Origin: Methyloversatilis sp. XJ19-49
Lineage (GTDB): Bacteria > Pseudomonadota > Gammaproteobacteria > Burkholderiales > Rhodocyclaceae
Reading direction: 5' to 3'
NCBI RefSeq assembly: GCF_024580145.1
Contig: NZ_JANINI010000002.1
Coordinates: forward strand, 1 to 64,000
DNA length: 64,000 nt
Below the pieces are notes generated by a model. The model was not told the DNA's origin. It did no database searches and was given only the letters and a program-made list of their open reading frames with translations. The position numbers and the translations under genes are program-made. Positions 33,940 to 42,366 of the stretch are shown here, one piece after another. Within the stretch, counting starts at the first letter, position 1. Every line of letters begins with the position of its first letter.

Positions 33940-35376
33940 TTAGATCGCCTTGCGCACGCTGACCGGCGGGATGTTGAGCGATTCGCGGTATTTGGCGATG
34001 GTGCGCCGCGCAACCACGATGCCCTGCTGACCCAGTATTTCCGCGATGCGCGAGTCCGACAACGGACGCTTGGCATCCTCGGCACCCACCAACTGGCGGA
34101 TGAGTGCGCGGATTGCGGTGGCTGAGCAGGCCCCGCCGCTTTCGGTTGCCACATGGCTGCCGAAAAAATATTTCAGTTCGAACAGGCCGCGTGTCGTCGC
34201 CATGTACTTCTGCGACGTCACACGAGAAATGGTGGATTCATGAAGTTCCAGTGTCTCCGCGATCTCGCGCAGCGTAAGCGGCCGCATCGCAACTTCGCCG
34301 AATTCGAAGAACTGGCGCTGGCGCTCGACGATGGCCTGCGATACGCGCAGGATGGTGTCGAAGCGCTGCTGGACATTCTTGATCAGCCACTTGGCTTCCT
34401 GCAGCTGGCCGGACAGGCCGCTGCCGCGCTGACCCTGCAGGATTTCCGCATACAGCCGGTTGATGCGCAGGCGCGGCATGGCATCCGGATTGAGCAGCGC
34501 CGTCCATTGGCCGCGCACCTTGCGCACCACCACGTCGGGCACGATGTAGCGCGCATCGATCGGCGCGAACTGGGCACCCGGACGGGGATTGAGCGAACGG
34601 ATCAGGTTCTGTGCGGCGCGCAGCAGTTCTTCATCGCAGCCGACCGCACGTCGGATCTTGGCAAAGTCACGCGCGGCCAGCAGATCGATGTGCTGATCGA
34701 TGATGACGCGTGCAAGCGTCGACACTTCGTCGGTCGCCAGAAAGTTGAGCTGCATCAGCAGGCATTCGCGCGGGTCACGCGCCGCGACGCCAGGCGGGTC
34801 GAAGTTCTGCAACTGGCGCAGCGCGATCGACAGGTCGTCGAGGTCGATATCGGCCTCTTCCGGCAGCAGCTCGACCAGTTCGTCCAGACCCTGGTTCAGG
34901 TAGCCGTCATCATCGAGCGCTTCGATCAGCAGGCGGATCAGATAGCGGTCGCGCTCGCTCATCTGCGACAGCGCAAGCTGGCCGCAAAGGTGGTCCCTCA
35001 GAGAGGTACCGGCCGCTTGCACGTCCTGATAGTCGCCGTCGTCATCGTCGCCACCACTGCGCGTGCCGTAATTGCCGCCTTCGCCCGACCACTCTTCCAT
35101 GTCGGCGCTGCCTGTGCCTTCCGGGGCACGCTCGTCGGCGCTGGCCTGGGTGCTTTCCTGCGGCGCATCACGCACCTCGACAACGCTCTCGGGCGGCGGC
35201 TGGAAGCTGGCGGTGGCATCCGGCTCGTCGCGCTCGAGCATCGGATTCTCATCGAGGAAACGTTCGATTTCCTGATTGAATTCGATGGTCGACAGCTGCA
35301 ATAGCCGGATCGACTGTTGCAGCTGCGGTGTCAGCGCAAGATGCTGGGAAAGTTTGAGTTGCAGCGACTGCTTCAT
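33940..35376 (-). CDS. rpoN: RNA polymerase sigma-54 factor
   Basis: 478 residues. Region I is Gln/Leu-rich (MKQSLQLKLSQHLALTPQLQ); region II is a long acidic linker with GGDDDDGDYQ; region III holds the core-binding and helix-turn-helix parts (LREIAETLELHESTISRVTSQKY); the RpoN box ARRTIAKYRESLNIPP near the C-terminus contacts the -24 element. It directs activator-dependent transcription. ATG 35376 begins the conserved MKQSLQL; the ATG at 35385 adds three residues. It follows lptB by 20 bp. A consensus sigma-54 promoter-like site occurs upstream of recA (37635-37650). Confidence 0.96.
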   Translation of the reverse strand: MKQSLQLKLSQHLALTPQLQQSIRLLQLSTIEFNQEIERFLDENPMLERDEPDATASFQPPPESVVEVRDAPQESTQASADERAPEGTGSADMEEWSGEGGNYGTRSGGDDDDGDYQDVQAAGTSLRDHLCGQLALSQMSERDRYLIRLLIEALDDDGYLNQGLDELVELLPEEADIDLDDLSIALRQLQNFDPPGVAARDPRECLLMQLNFLATDEVSTLARVIIDQHIDLLAARDFAKIRRAVGCDEELLRAAQNLIRSLNPRPGAQFAPIDARYIVPDVVVRKVRGQWTALLNPDAMPRLRINRLYAEILQGQRGSGLSGQLQEAKWLIKNVQQRFDTILRVSQAIVERQRQFFEFGEVAMRPLTLREIAETLELHESTISRVTSQKYMATTRGLFELKYFFGSHVATESGGACSATAIRALIRQLVGAEDAKRPLSDSRIAEILGQQGIVVARRTIAKYRESLNIPPVSVRKAI

Positions 35377-35396
35377 GGTGTGCAAATTTCGGCGGG

Positions 35397-36137
35397 CTAC
35401 AGGCGGAAATGCTCGCCCAGATAGACCTTCCTGACACTTTCGTTATACACGATTTCGTCCGGCCGGCCGCTCGCCAGCACCTCGCCTTCGTTGATGATGT
35501 AAGCCCGGTCACAGATACCCAGCGTTTCCCGCACATTGTGGTCGGTGATCAGCACGCCGATGCCGCGCTCCTTCAGGAAGCGGATGGTTTTCTGGATGTC
35601 GATCACTGCAATCGGGTCCACACCGGCGAATGGTTCGTCCAGCAATATGAAGCGCGGCGACGTGGCCAGTGCGCGGGCAATCTCGACACGCCGCCGCTCG
35701 CCGCCCGACAGCGCCACGGCCGCGCTCTTGCGAAGGTGGGCAATGCCAAGTTCGCCCAGCAACTCTTCCAGCCGCGTCGCGCGCACCCGCGCATCCTTCT
35801 CGTTCAATTCCAGGATGGCGAGGATGTTCTCCTCGACGTCCAGCTTGCGGAACACCGAATTTTCCTGCGGCAGATAGGACAACCCCTGGAGCGCCCGCCG
35901 GTGTATCGGCAGGTGCGTCAGCCGCTCGCCATCGAGGTGGATCTCGCCGCCGTCGGCCGTGACCAGCCCGACGATCATGTAGAAACAGGTCGTCTTGCCG
36001 GCACCGTTCGGTCCCAGCAGTCCGATCACTTCGCCGCTGCCAACCTCGAAGGACACATCCTTCACGACCGGGCGCGATTTGTATTTCTTGCGCAGCCGCT
36101 CAACCTTGAGCCGGCTGGCACTCCGGTTTTCAGTCAT
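35397..36137 (-). CDS. lptB: LPS export ABC transporter ATP-binding protein LptB
   Basis: 246 residues. Walker [18 protein letters not shown] is near 42, Q-loop [17 protein letters not shown] near 88, signature [16 protein letters not shown] near 140 and Walker [16 protein letters not shown] near 160: all typical of LptB. It powers LPS movement from inner to outer membrane with LptF, LptG and LptC. Unusually, the gene is preceded by recX, overlapping it by 8 bp, rather than by lptA and lptC, which must lie elsewhere. ATG 36137 starts MTENRSAS. Confidence 0.95.
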   Translation of the reverse strand: MTENRSASRLKVERLRKKYKSRPVVKDVSFEVGSGEVIGLLGPNGAGKTTCFYMIVGLVTADGGEIHLDGERLTHLPIHRRALQGLSYLPQENSVFRKLDVEENILAILELNEKDARVRATRLEELLGELGIAHLRKSAAVALSGGERRRVEIARALATSPRFILLDEPFAGVDPIAVIDIQKTIRFLKERGIGVLITDHNVRETLGICDRAYIINEGEVLASGRPDEIVYNESVRKVYLGEHFRL

Positions 36138-36573
36138 CGTCGTCGGGTTGTTCGCGCAGTACCTTGCGTATGCTATCGGCAGAAAAGCCGCGTGATTGAA
36201 GAAATCTGGCCTGCCGCGCCCAGGCCTTTGCATCCTGCGGTGCGGCATCGAACCGGCGCGCCCATACGGCACGTGCGCGGACGGTTTCATCCTGTTCCAG
36301 TGCAGCCAGCGCGGCACCCGCGTCATCTTCCGGCACACCACGGAGTTTCAGTTCATGCTGCAGGCGACGCGCACCGAAGCGCGTTGCACGTGACGACACG
36401 AATTGTTCCGCAAAACGTGCATCCGAAACGAGGCCACATTCCTCGAAACGCGTCAGCAGCGCTGCAACATCGTCCTGGTTGCCGTCCTCCGACAGTTTTC
36501 GAACCAGTTCGGCGCGGCTGTGATCACGCCGCGCGAGCAGGCGCAGGGCCTTCTCGCGCAGGCTTGCGCTCAC
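36130..36573 (-). CDS. recX: RecA regulator RecX
   Basis: 147 residues with three RecX helical repeats: [44 protein letters not shown] and [19 protein letters not shown], ending in four Asp. It caps or blocks RecA filaments and RecA ATPase. The start is GTG at 36573, overlapping the recA stop by 4 bp, so synthesis is coupled to recA. Confidence 0.93.
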   Translation of the reverse strand: MSASLREKALRLLARRDHSRAELVRKLSEDGNQDDVAALLTRFEECGLVSDARFAEQFVSSRATRFGARRLQHELKLRGVPEDDAGAALAALEQDETVRARAVWARRFDAAPQDAKAWARQARFLQSRGFSADSIRKVLREQPDDDD

Positions 36574-37601
36574 GCAGCCTCTTCCCGTCCGGCCACAACG
36601 ACGACCATTTCGGGCATGCCGCAGGCCACGCGCACCTTGTTCTCGATCTCGCGTGCCATGACCGGATTGGCGCGCAGGAACTCACGCACGTTGTCCTTGC
36701 CCTGGCCGATGCGCTCGGTGCCGTAGGAATACCAGGCACCCGACTTCTCGATGAATTTGTGCAGCACGCCCAACTCGATGATTTCGCCCTCGCGCGAAAT
36801 GCCCTCGCCGTACAGGATGTCGAATTCCGTCTGCTTGAACGGCGGCGCGACCTTGTTCTTCACCACCTTGACGCGGGTTTCCGAGCCGATCACTTCTTCG
36901 CCCTTCTTGATCGCACCGATGCGGCGGATGTCGAGACGAACCGAGGCGTAGAACTTCAGCGCATTGCCGCCCGTGGTGGTTTCCGGGTTGCCGAACATGA
37001 CGCCGATCTTCATCCGGATCTGGTTGATGAAGATGACCATCGTGTTGGTGCGCTTGATGCTCGCCGTCAGCTTGCGCAGCGCCTGACTCATCAGGCGGGC
37101 CTGCAGGCCGGGCAGCGAATCGCCCATTTCGCCCTCGATTTCGGCCTTCGGCGTCAGCGCGGCGACCGAGTCGATGACGATCACGTCCACGCCGCCGGAA
37201 CGCACCAGCATGTCGACGATTTCCAGCGCCTGCTCGCCGGTGTCCGGCTGGGAAATCAGCAGGTCGCTGACATTGACGCCAAGCTTCCCGGCGTACTGCA
37301 CGTCGAGCGCATGTTCGGCGTCGATGAAGGCTGCCGTGCCGCCGATCTTCTGCATTTCGGCGATGACCTGCAGCGTCAGCGTGGTCTTGCCAGATGACTC
37401 CGGACCGTAGATTTCGACCACACGCCCGCGCGGCAGACCGCCGATTCCGAGCGCGATGTCCAGTCCGAGCGAACCGGTCGATACGGCCTGGATATCGTTT
37501 TCGAGCTGGCCGTCGCTCATGCGCATGATCGAGCCCTTGCCGAACTGCTTCTCAATCTGGGCCAGCGCTGCCGCGAGCGCCTTGGCCTTGCTGTCGTCCA
37601 T
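36570..37601 (-). CDS. recA: Recombinase A
   Basis: 343 residues, complete RecA: Walker [18 protein letters not shown] at about 66-82, [12 protein letters not shown]-binding loop L1 [20 protein letters not shown] and L2 [27 protein letters not shown]-type sequence (only the first 20 residues or fewer are quoted: [20 protein letters not shown]). It carries out strand exchange and stimulates LexA cleavage. AAAGGA lies 8 nt before ATG 37601. The upstream 60 bp include CATAAT as a candidate -10 and two dyads described separately. Confidence 0.98.
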   Translation of the reverse strand: MDDSKAKALAAALAQIEKQFGKGSIMRMSDGQLENDIQAVSTGSLGLDIALGIGGLPRGRVVEIYGPESSGKTTLTLQVIAEMQKIGGTAAFIDAEHALDVQYAGKLGVNVSDLLISQPDTGEQALEIVDMLVRSGGVDVIVIDSVAALTPKAEIEGEMGDSLPGLQARLMSQALRKLTASIKRTNTMVIFINQIRMKIGVMFGNPETTTGGNALKFYASVRLDIRRIGAIKKGEEVIGSETRVKVVKNKVAPPFKQTEFDILYGEGISREGEIIELGVLHKFIEKSGAWYSYGTERIGQGKDNVREFLRANPVMAREIENKVRVACGMPEMVVVVAGREEAA

Positions 37602-37634
37602 GCGGGAATCCTTTCGTTTGCTTTCAGTCGATTA

Positions 37635-37650
37635 TGGCACAGTTCTTGCC
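37635..37650 (+). promoter_or_regulatory. Sigma-54 promoter-like site (antisense to cinA) in the recA upstream region
   Basis: TGGCACAGTTCTTGCC matches the -24/-12 consensus (TGGCAC, 5 nt, TTGC) on the forward strand. Transcription from it would run into the 3' end of cinA in antisense. The same bases form an inverted repeat TGGCA...TGCCA that, read leftward, adjoins the CATAAT -10 candidate of recA, so a recA operator is an alternative reading. Confidence 0.4.
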
Positions 37651-37658
37651 ACGTGCTT

Positions 37659-38156
37659 TCAGGTCTGTACTGCCTGCAAAGCCAGCAGTACAGTCAGTGT
37701 ATGACGTACGGATAGGCGGCGCACGGTTTCCCGGTCACCGTCGAAATGACGCGTTTCGCTGCGCTCGACACCGCCCTTCACGGCCCAGCCGAAGCACACC
37801 GTGCCGACCGGTTTGCCCGGTGTCGCACCACCCGGACCGGCAATGCCGGTCACCGACAGCGCGATCGTTGCAGCCGAGCGGGCCAGCGCGCCGTGCACCA
37901 TGGCCAGCGCGACCGGTTCGCTGACTGCGCCGTGCGCGGCCAGCAGGTCGACCGGCACATCGAGCAGGCGCTGCTTGGCGACGTTCGAGTAGGTCACGAA
38001 ACCGCAGTCGAACCAGGCCGAACTGCCGGCGGTGGCGGTCAGCACTTCGGCCACCCAGCCTCCGGTGCACGATTCCGCGCTGACGATGACATGCCCGGAC
38101 GTGCGGCAGGCGGCGCCTACCGCGTCCGACAGCGCAGCGAATTCCTCGTCCATCAT
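37659..38156 (-). CDS. pncC: Nicotinamide-nucleotide amidase (CinA C-terminal domain, PncC)
   Basis: 165 residues, the stand-alone CinA C-terminal domain: VIVSAESCTGGWVAEVLTA with catalytic Ser, FDCGFVTYSNVAKQRLLDVP, ALSVTGIAGPGGATPGKPVG and TVCFGWA. It deamidates nicotinamide mononucleotide and so recycles NAD pieces. The start ATG 38156 overlaps the pgpA stop by 4 bp (ATGA); ATG 38153 is possible. As in many proteobacteria it directly precedes recA. Confidence 0.94.
   Translation of the reverse strand: MMDEEFAALSDAVGAACRTSGHVIVSAESCTGGWVAEVLTATAGSSAWFDCGFVTYSNVAKQRLLDVPVDLLAAHGAVSEPVALAMVHGALARSAATIALSVTGIAGPGGATPGKPVGTVCFGWAVKGGVERSETRHFDGDRETVRRLSVRHTLTVLLALQAVQT
37665..37693. promoter_or_regulatory. 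8-bp inverted repeat upstream of recA, within the cinA 3' end
   Basis: CTGTACTG (37665-37672) and CAGTACAG (37686-37693) are perfect complements with a 13-bp gap. It starts with CTGT and ends with ACAG like a LexA box, but the gap is much too long for the usual CTGT-N8-ACAG. It codes for the last residues of CinA, so chance or coding constraint is possible. Confidence 0.4.
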
Positions 38157-38653
38157 GCAAAACGCTCCAGCAGCAGCTTGCCCAGCGCCAGCGACACCAT
38201 CGCGAACAGGGCCGCAATCAGGTCGTCCAGCATGACACCGAAGCCGTTCTTCATGTGGATATCGACCCAACGCGCCGGCGGCGGCTTGAAGATGTCGAAC
38301 AGGCGGAACGCGAAGAAGGCCGCAAGCTGCCAGAAGAAGTCGGGCGGCGTCACCCACAGCACCAGCCAGAAGGCGACGATTTCGTCCCATACGATGGCAC
38401 CGTGGTCGGGCACGCCGAGGTCGCGGCCGGTGCGCTGACAGGCGAGCGAACCGAGGATGAAGGCGATCAGCAGGAAGATGCCGAAGGCCGCGTCGGAAAA
38501 CGACGGCTTGATCAGCAGATACAGGGGCCAGGCCGCCAGCGTGCCCCAGGTGCCGGACGCAAACGGCACCAGACCGCTGCCGAAGCCGCAGGCCAGCATG
38601 TGGGCCGGATGGGCCAGAAAGCCGAAGCCGGGTGGAACGGAGGTCTTGATCAT
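38153..38653 (-). CDS. pgpA: Phosphatidylglycerophosphatase A
   Basis: 166 residues, inner-membrane. GSGLVPFASGTWGTLAAWPL near 25-45 is the family's first motif; HGAIVWDEIVAFWLVLW (with the catalytic acidic DE), FRLFDIFKPPPARWVD and NGFGVMLDDLIAALFA complete it. It removes phosphate from phosphatidylglycerophosphate to give phosphatidylglycerol. It lies 4 bp after thiL, the usual thiL-pgpA pair. Confidence 0.96.
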   Translation of the reverse strand: MIKTSVPPGFGFLAHPAHMLACGFGSGLVPFASGTWGTLAAWPLYLLIKPSFSDAAFGIFLLIAFILGSLACQRTGRDLGVPDHGAIVWDEIVAFWLVLWVTPPDFFWQLAAFFAFRLFDIFKPPPARWVDIHMKNGFGVMLDDLIAALFAMVSLALGKLLLERFA

Positions 38654-38657
38654 CGCT

Positions 38658-39629
38658 TCAGGAAAAGTGGTCGTAGCCGCGGTGCGCGACCGGCAGTACG
38701 CAACCCTGCGCGTCGATCAGGCTGACATCGCCAGCGCGGCCGATGCACATCGCACCGATGCGGGTCAGCGGCAGCGACAGGGATTCGGACAGCTCGCGCA
38801 ATGCATCGTGCGCGCTGCTTGGCGCGCAGAACAGCACTTCATAGTCGTCGCCGCCGGCCAGCAAGGCGCGGCGCACGGTCGCCTCGTCATCGCAGGCGGC
38901 CCGCAGCGCGGGCCAGGGCAAGGCTGCATCCTCGACCACGGCATGCAGGCCGCTGGCCGCTGCCACGTGACCCAGATCGGCCAGCAATCCGTCGGATATG
39001 TCGATGGCCGCACTCGCAACGCCCTGCAGGGCACTGCCCAGGGCCACCCGGGGCAGCGGCTTTTCCAGCGCAGCGATGCACTCGTCGCGACGCGCGTCCT
39101 TCAATCGCAAGCGGCCGAGCACGTCGGCCAGCCCCAGCGCAGCCCGGCCCGGCTGGCCGGACACCCAGATGTCGTCGCCGTCCCGCGCACCGCTGCGGCG
39201 CAGCGCATTGCCGGTCGCCACTTCGCCGAATGCCGTCACGCACAGCGTCAGCGGGCCGCGCGTCGTGTCACCACCGATCAGGTCGACACCATATATGTAT
39301 GCACACTCGAAGAATCCGTCGGACAAGGCGGCCAGCCAGTCGTCGTCGACCTGCGGCAGCGACAGGGCGAGCGTGACCCAGCGCGGAGTGGCTCCCATGG
39401 CCGCGAGGTCGGAAAGATTGACCGCCAGCGTCTTCCAGCCGAGTCGGCGCGGATCGGTATCCGGAAGGAAGTGGGTGCCGCAAACCAGCATGTCGCTGGT
39501 GATGGCAAGTTCGCAACCTGGAGACGGACTGACCAGCGCACAGTCATCGCCCGGCCCGAGCGCCCCGCCACGCATCGGCCGGACGAAGTGGCGGCGGATC
39601 AGATCGAATTCCGGGCTCACCGGACTCAC
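38658..39629 (-). CDS. thiL: Thiamine-monophosphate kinase
   Basis: 323 residues. LGPGDDCALVSPSPG near 25-40 (metal- and phosphate-binding Asp pair), ITSDMLVCGTHFLPDTDPR, LAVNLSDLAAMGATPRW and IYGVDLIGGDTTRGPL, AIDISDGLLADLGHV and LAGGDDYEVLF are all in place. It makes thiamine diphosphate from thiamine monophosphate. The start is GTG at 39629 or GTG at 39620; neither has a clear ribosome binding site. It is 12 bp after nusB. Confidence 0.96.
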   Translation of the reverse strand: MSPVSPEFDLIRRHFVRPMRGGALGPGDDCALVSPSPGCELAITSDMLVCGTHFLPDTDPRRLGWKTLAVNLSDLAAMGATPRWVTLALSLPQVDDDWLAALSDGFFECAYIYGVDLIGGDTTRGPLTLCVTAFGEVATGNALRRSGARDGDDIWVSGQPGRAALGLADVLGRLRLKDARRDECIAALEKPLPRVALGSALQGVASAAIDISDGLLADLGHVAAASGLHAVVEDAALPWPALRAACDDEATVRRALLAGGDDYEVLFCAPSSAHDALRELSESLSLPLTRIGAMCIGRAGDVSLIDAQGCVLPVAHRGYDHFS

Positions 39630-39640
39630 CGGAACAGCGA

Positions 39641-40132
39641 CTATCGACGCGGACGGTTGCGTGCCGCCTCGACTTCTACCGCGCGCAATTGCGGCGCCAG
39701 CTTGTCGAGCACGCCATTGACGAACTTGTGGCCATCCGAGCCACCGAAATCCTTGGCCAGTTCGATCGCTTCGTTGATCACGACGCGGTAAGGCGTGTCG
39801 ATCTGGTGCGCCAGCTCGAAGGTCGCCACCAGCAGGATGGCGTGTTCGACCGGCGACAGCTCGCCGACCGGCCGGTCGAGGTGACTGCCGAACTGGACGC
39901 GCAGTGCGTCAGCCTTGTCGTGCGCGCCATTGAGCAGCGCGCGGAACAACTTGCGGTCGACCTTCGTGAAGCCGTCGTCTTCGCTCAGGTGCGCGTCGAT
40001 CGCAGGCAGGTCGTTGCCGGACAGCAACCACTGGTAAATGCCCTGTACCGCGAATTCACGGGCCAGACGGCGGCCCGATTTGCGCGGTGCGTCGGCGGCC
40101 TTGTTGTCGCCGGTATCGGAGGAGTTGTCCAT
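39641..40132 (-). CDS. nusB: Transcription antitermination protein NusB
   Basis: 163 residues with the NusB helical fold: [22 protein letters not shown] and [20 protein letters not shown], then [20 protein letters not shown] and NGVLDKLAP. It binds boxA RNA with NusE for rRNA antitermination. It lies 3 bp after ribH, the common ribH-nusB pairing. The N-terminal acidic/Lys extension ([14 protein letters not shown]) is longer than in E. coli. Confidence 0.96.
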   Translation of the reverse strand: MDNSSDTGDNKAADAPRKSGRRLAREFAVQGIYQWLLSGNDLPAIDAHLSEDDGFTKVDRKLFRALLNGAHDKADALRVQFGSHLDRPVGELSPVEHAILLVATFELAHQIDTPYRVVINEAIELAKDFGGSDGHKFVNGVLDKLAPQLRAVEVEAARNRPRR

Positions 40133-40135
40133 GGA

Positions 40136-40609
40136 TCAGTCTGTAAGTGTGGCGATCAGGCGGGCCATTTCGACCGCGGCGCGGGCGCAGTCGGCGCCCT
40201 TTTCGTGCATGCGGGCAAGCGCCTGGTCATCGTCTTCGGTGGTCAGCACGCCGTTGGCGATCGGCACGCCGGTCTTGAGCTGCACGTCGGACACGCCGCG
40301 CGCCATTTCGTTGGATACGATTTCGAAGTGGTAGGTCTCGCCGCGGACGACCGCACCGAGCGCGACCAGCGCGTCGTACTTGCCGGACAGTGCAAGCCTC
40401 TGAAGTACCAGCGGAAGTTCCAGCGCGCCGGGCACGCTCACGATCAGCGTATCGGCCGGCGCCACGCCCAGCGTGCGCAGTTCGGCGCAGCAGGCCGACA
40501 GCAGGCCGCTGCCGATGTCCGGATTGAAGCGGGCCATCGCAATGGCGACGCGCAGGCCCTTGCCGTCGAGATTTTCGGCGATTTCGGGAATGTCATTGAA
40601 GCGCGGCAT
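40136..40609 (-). CDS. ribH: 6,7-dimethyl-8-ribityllumazine synthase
   Basis: 157 residues. [55 protein letters not shown] (catalytic His in the TYHF context) and [19 protein letters not shown] are the usual substrate-binding segments. It condenses the ribityl-pyrimidine with dihydroxybutanone phosphate, the product of the ribBA gene 20 bp upstream. Confidence 0.97.
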   Translation of the reverse strand: MPRFNDIPEIAENLDGKGLRVAIAMARFNPDIGSGLLSACCAELRTLGVAPADTLIVSVPGALELPLVLQRLALSGKYDALVALGAVVRGETYHFEIVSNEMARGVSDVQLKTGVPIANGVLTTEDDDQALARMHEKGADCARAAVEMARLIATLTD

Positions 40610-40629
40610 GGAAGTTCTCGCTTGTTCGG

Positions 40630-41718
40630 TCAGTCAGTCAGGTAGCCGGCCAGTTCGAGATCGAAGCCGGCCATGCTCGGAATCTTGCGCGGGTTGGCCA
40701 GCAGCCGCATCTTGCGCACGTTCAGCGAGCGCAGGATCTGCGCACCGACACCGAAGGTGCGGGCGTCCCAGCGCGCGGCCGGTGCAGCGCCCGGATCATC
40801 GAGCAATCGGCGCAGATCGGCGTCGGTTTCGGTCCGGCGCAACATGACGATCACGCCGCAACCCGCATCGTTGATGATCTGCATCGTGCGGTCGATGCTG
40901 AAGCTGTGGCGCGGGCTGTCGCCGTCGAGGAAATCGAGCACCGAAATCGGCTCATGCACGCGCACCAGCGTTTCCGCGTCGGGGTCGATGTCGCCCTTGA
41001 CCATGGCGAGATGGATTTCGCCGGTGGTCATGTCCTCGAAGCCGTGCAGCATGAAGCGGCCCCAGGCGCCGCTGACCTCGCGCCGCGACACTTCGCGCAC
41101 CAGCGCCTCGGTGGCCGCGCGCCACGCGATCAGGTCGCGGATGGCGCCGATCTTCAGGCCGTGTTCCTGTGCGAAGTCGATCAGGTCCGGCAGGCGGGCC
41201 ATCGTGCCGTCGTCCTTCAGGATTTCGCAGATCACGGCCGCCGGCTCAAGTCCGGCAAGATGGGCCAGATCGCAGCCGGCTTCGGTGTGGCCGGCGCGGA
41301 TCAGCACGCCACCCTTCTGCGCGGTCAGCGGGAAGATGTGGCCCGGCATCACGATGTCGTCGGGTTTCGCGTTGCGTGCCACCGCGACCTGAATGGTGCG
41401 CGCGCGGTCATGCGCCGAAATGCCGGTGGTCACGCCGGTCGCCGCCTCGATCGACGCGGTGAAGGCGGTGCCGTGCGGCGTGCGGTTGTGCCGCACCATC
41501 TGTTCCAGCCCGAGCTGGCGGCAGCGCTCTTCGGTCAGCGTCAGGCACACCAGGCCGCGACAGTGCTTGACCATGAAATTGATCGCTTCCGGGGTGACGA
41601 ATTCGGCCGCCAGCACCACATCGCCCTCGTTTTCGCGATCTTCCTCATCGACCAGGATGACCATGCGGCCGGCCTTGATGTCGGCGATGATGTCCTGCAC
41701 AGGTGCCAGTGCGCTCAT
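40630..41718 (-). CDS. ribBA: 3,4-dihydroxy-2-butanone-4-phosphate synthase with degenerate GTP cyclohydrolase II-like domain
   Basis: 362 residues. The N-terminal RibB domain (1-205) is intact: [72 protein letters not shown] and [17 protein letters not shown]. The C-terminal part has the length and strand pattern of RibA but lacks the three zinc cysteines of the DVLGSLRCDCG region; it reads [20 protein letters not shown] instead. It should make dihydroxybutanone phosphate only, with RibA encoded elsewhere. It overlaps the riboflavin synthase stop by 4 bp. Confidence 0.93.
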   Translation of the reverse strand: MSALAPVQDIIADIKAGRMVILVDEEDRENEGDVVLAAEFVTPEAINFMVKHCRGLVCLTLTEERCRQLGLEQMVRHNRTPHGTAFTASIEAATGVTTGISAHDRARTIQVAVARNAKPDDIVMPGHIFPLTAQKGGVLIRAGHTEAGCDLAHLAGLEPAAVICEILKDDGTMARLPDLIDFAQEHGLKIGAIRDLIAWRAATEALVREVSRREVSGAWGRFMLHGFEDMTTGEIHLAMVKGDIDPDAETLVRVHEPISVLDFLDGDSPRHSFSIDRTMQIINDAGCGVIVMLRRTETDADLRRLLDDPGAAPAARWDARTFGVGAQILRSLNVRKMRLLANPRKIPSMAGFDLELAGYLTD

Positions 41719-42323
41719 GCGTTGTCCCCAGCAACCATCATGCGCTCCGCGTAGCGGGCGATCAGGTCGATTTCCAGATTGACGCGGCTGCCGGCCGAGA
41801 GCGCGCGCAAGGTCGTGACGGCGACGGTGTGCGGAATCAGATTGATCGAAAACTCGCAGCCCTCGTCGATATCGGTCACGCGATTGATCGTCAGGCTGAC
41901 GCCCTGCACGGTGATCGAGCCCTTGCGCGCGATGTAGCGCGCCAGCGATGGCGGCGCGACGATGACCAGTTCGTGCGATTCGCCGATCCGGGTGAAGCTG
42001 CGGACGACGCCCACGCCATCGACGTGACCGCTGACCAGATGGCCGCCCAGCCGGTCCGACAGGCGCAGCGCCTTTTCCAGATTGACCTCACCCGGCGCGT
42101 CCAGCCCGACCGTACAGGCCAGCGTTTCCTTCGACACGTCGAACAGCGCATGACGACCGTCGATGCCGACCACGGTCAGGCAGACGCCGTTGTTGGCGAT
42201 GGAATCGCCGACGATGACGTCGTCGAGCCCGAGGCCATCGGTATCGACAGTCAGACGGACGCCCTGCTCAAGCGGGGCGATATGGGTGATGCGGCCGGTG
42301 GCGGCCACGATGCCGGAAAACAT
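41715..42323 (-). CDS. ribE: Riboflavin synthase, alpha chain
   Basis: 202 residues made of two lumazine-binding repeats. Repeat one: MFSGIVAATGRITHI, VGDSIANNGVCLTVVGI, FDVSKETLACTVG and LGGHLVSGHVDGVG. Repeat two: KGSITVQGVSLTINRV and FSINLIPHTVAVTTL. It joins two lumazine molecules to riboflavin. ATG 42323 fixes the universal MFSGIV start; the frame extends upstream without sense. It leads the leftward ribE-ribBA-ribH-nusB-thiL-pgpA-pncC run. I find no FMN riboswitch upstream. Confidence 0.97.
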   Translation of the reverse strand: MFSGIVAATGRITHIAPLEQGVRLTVDTDGLGLDDVIVGDSIANNGVCLTVVGIDGRHALFDVSKETLACTVGLDAPGEVNLEKALRLSDRLGGHLVSGHVDGVGVVRSFTRIGESHELVIVAPPSLARYIARKGSITVQGVSLTINRVTDIDEGCEFSINLIPHTVAVTTLRALSAGSRVNLEIDLIARYAERMMVAGDNA

Positions 42324-42366
42324 GGGGAGAGGACGTGAGCTGCGAAGGAAAGCGGATTTTACGCGA

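Noticed and set aside
36130-36137. Frameshift between recX and lptB
   Set aside because: The 8-bp overlap is a normal stop/start overlap; both proteins are complete.
35409-37397. Open frame of about 662 codons on the forward strand opposite lptB-recX-recA
   Set aside because: It spans three known genes on the other strand and has no recognisable protein features.
42324-42366. FMN riboswitch before the riboflavin genes
   Set aside because: The region has no RFN-element boxes and is far too short to hold the element.
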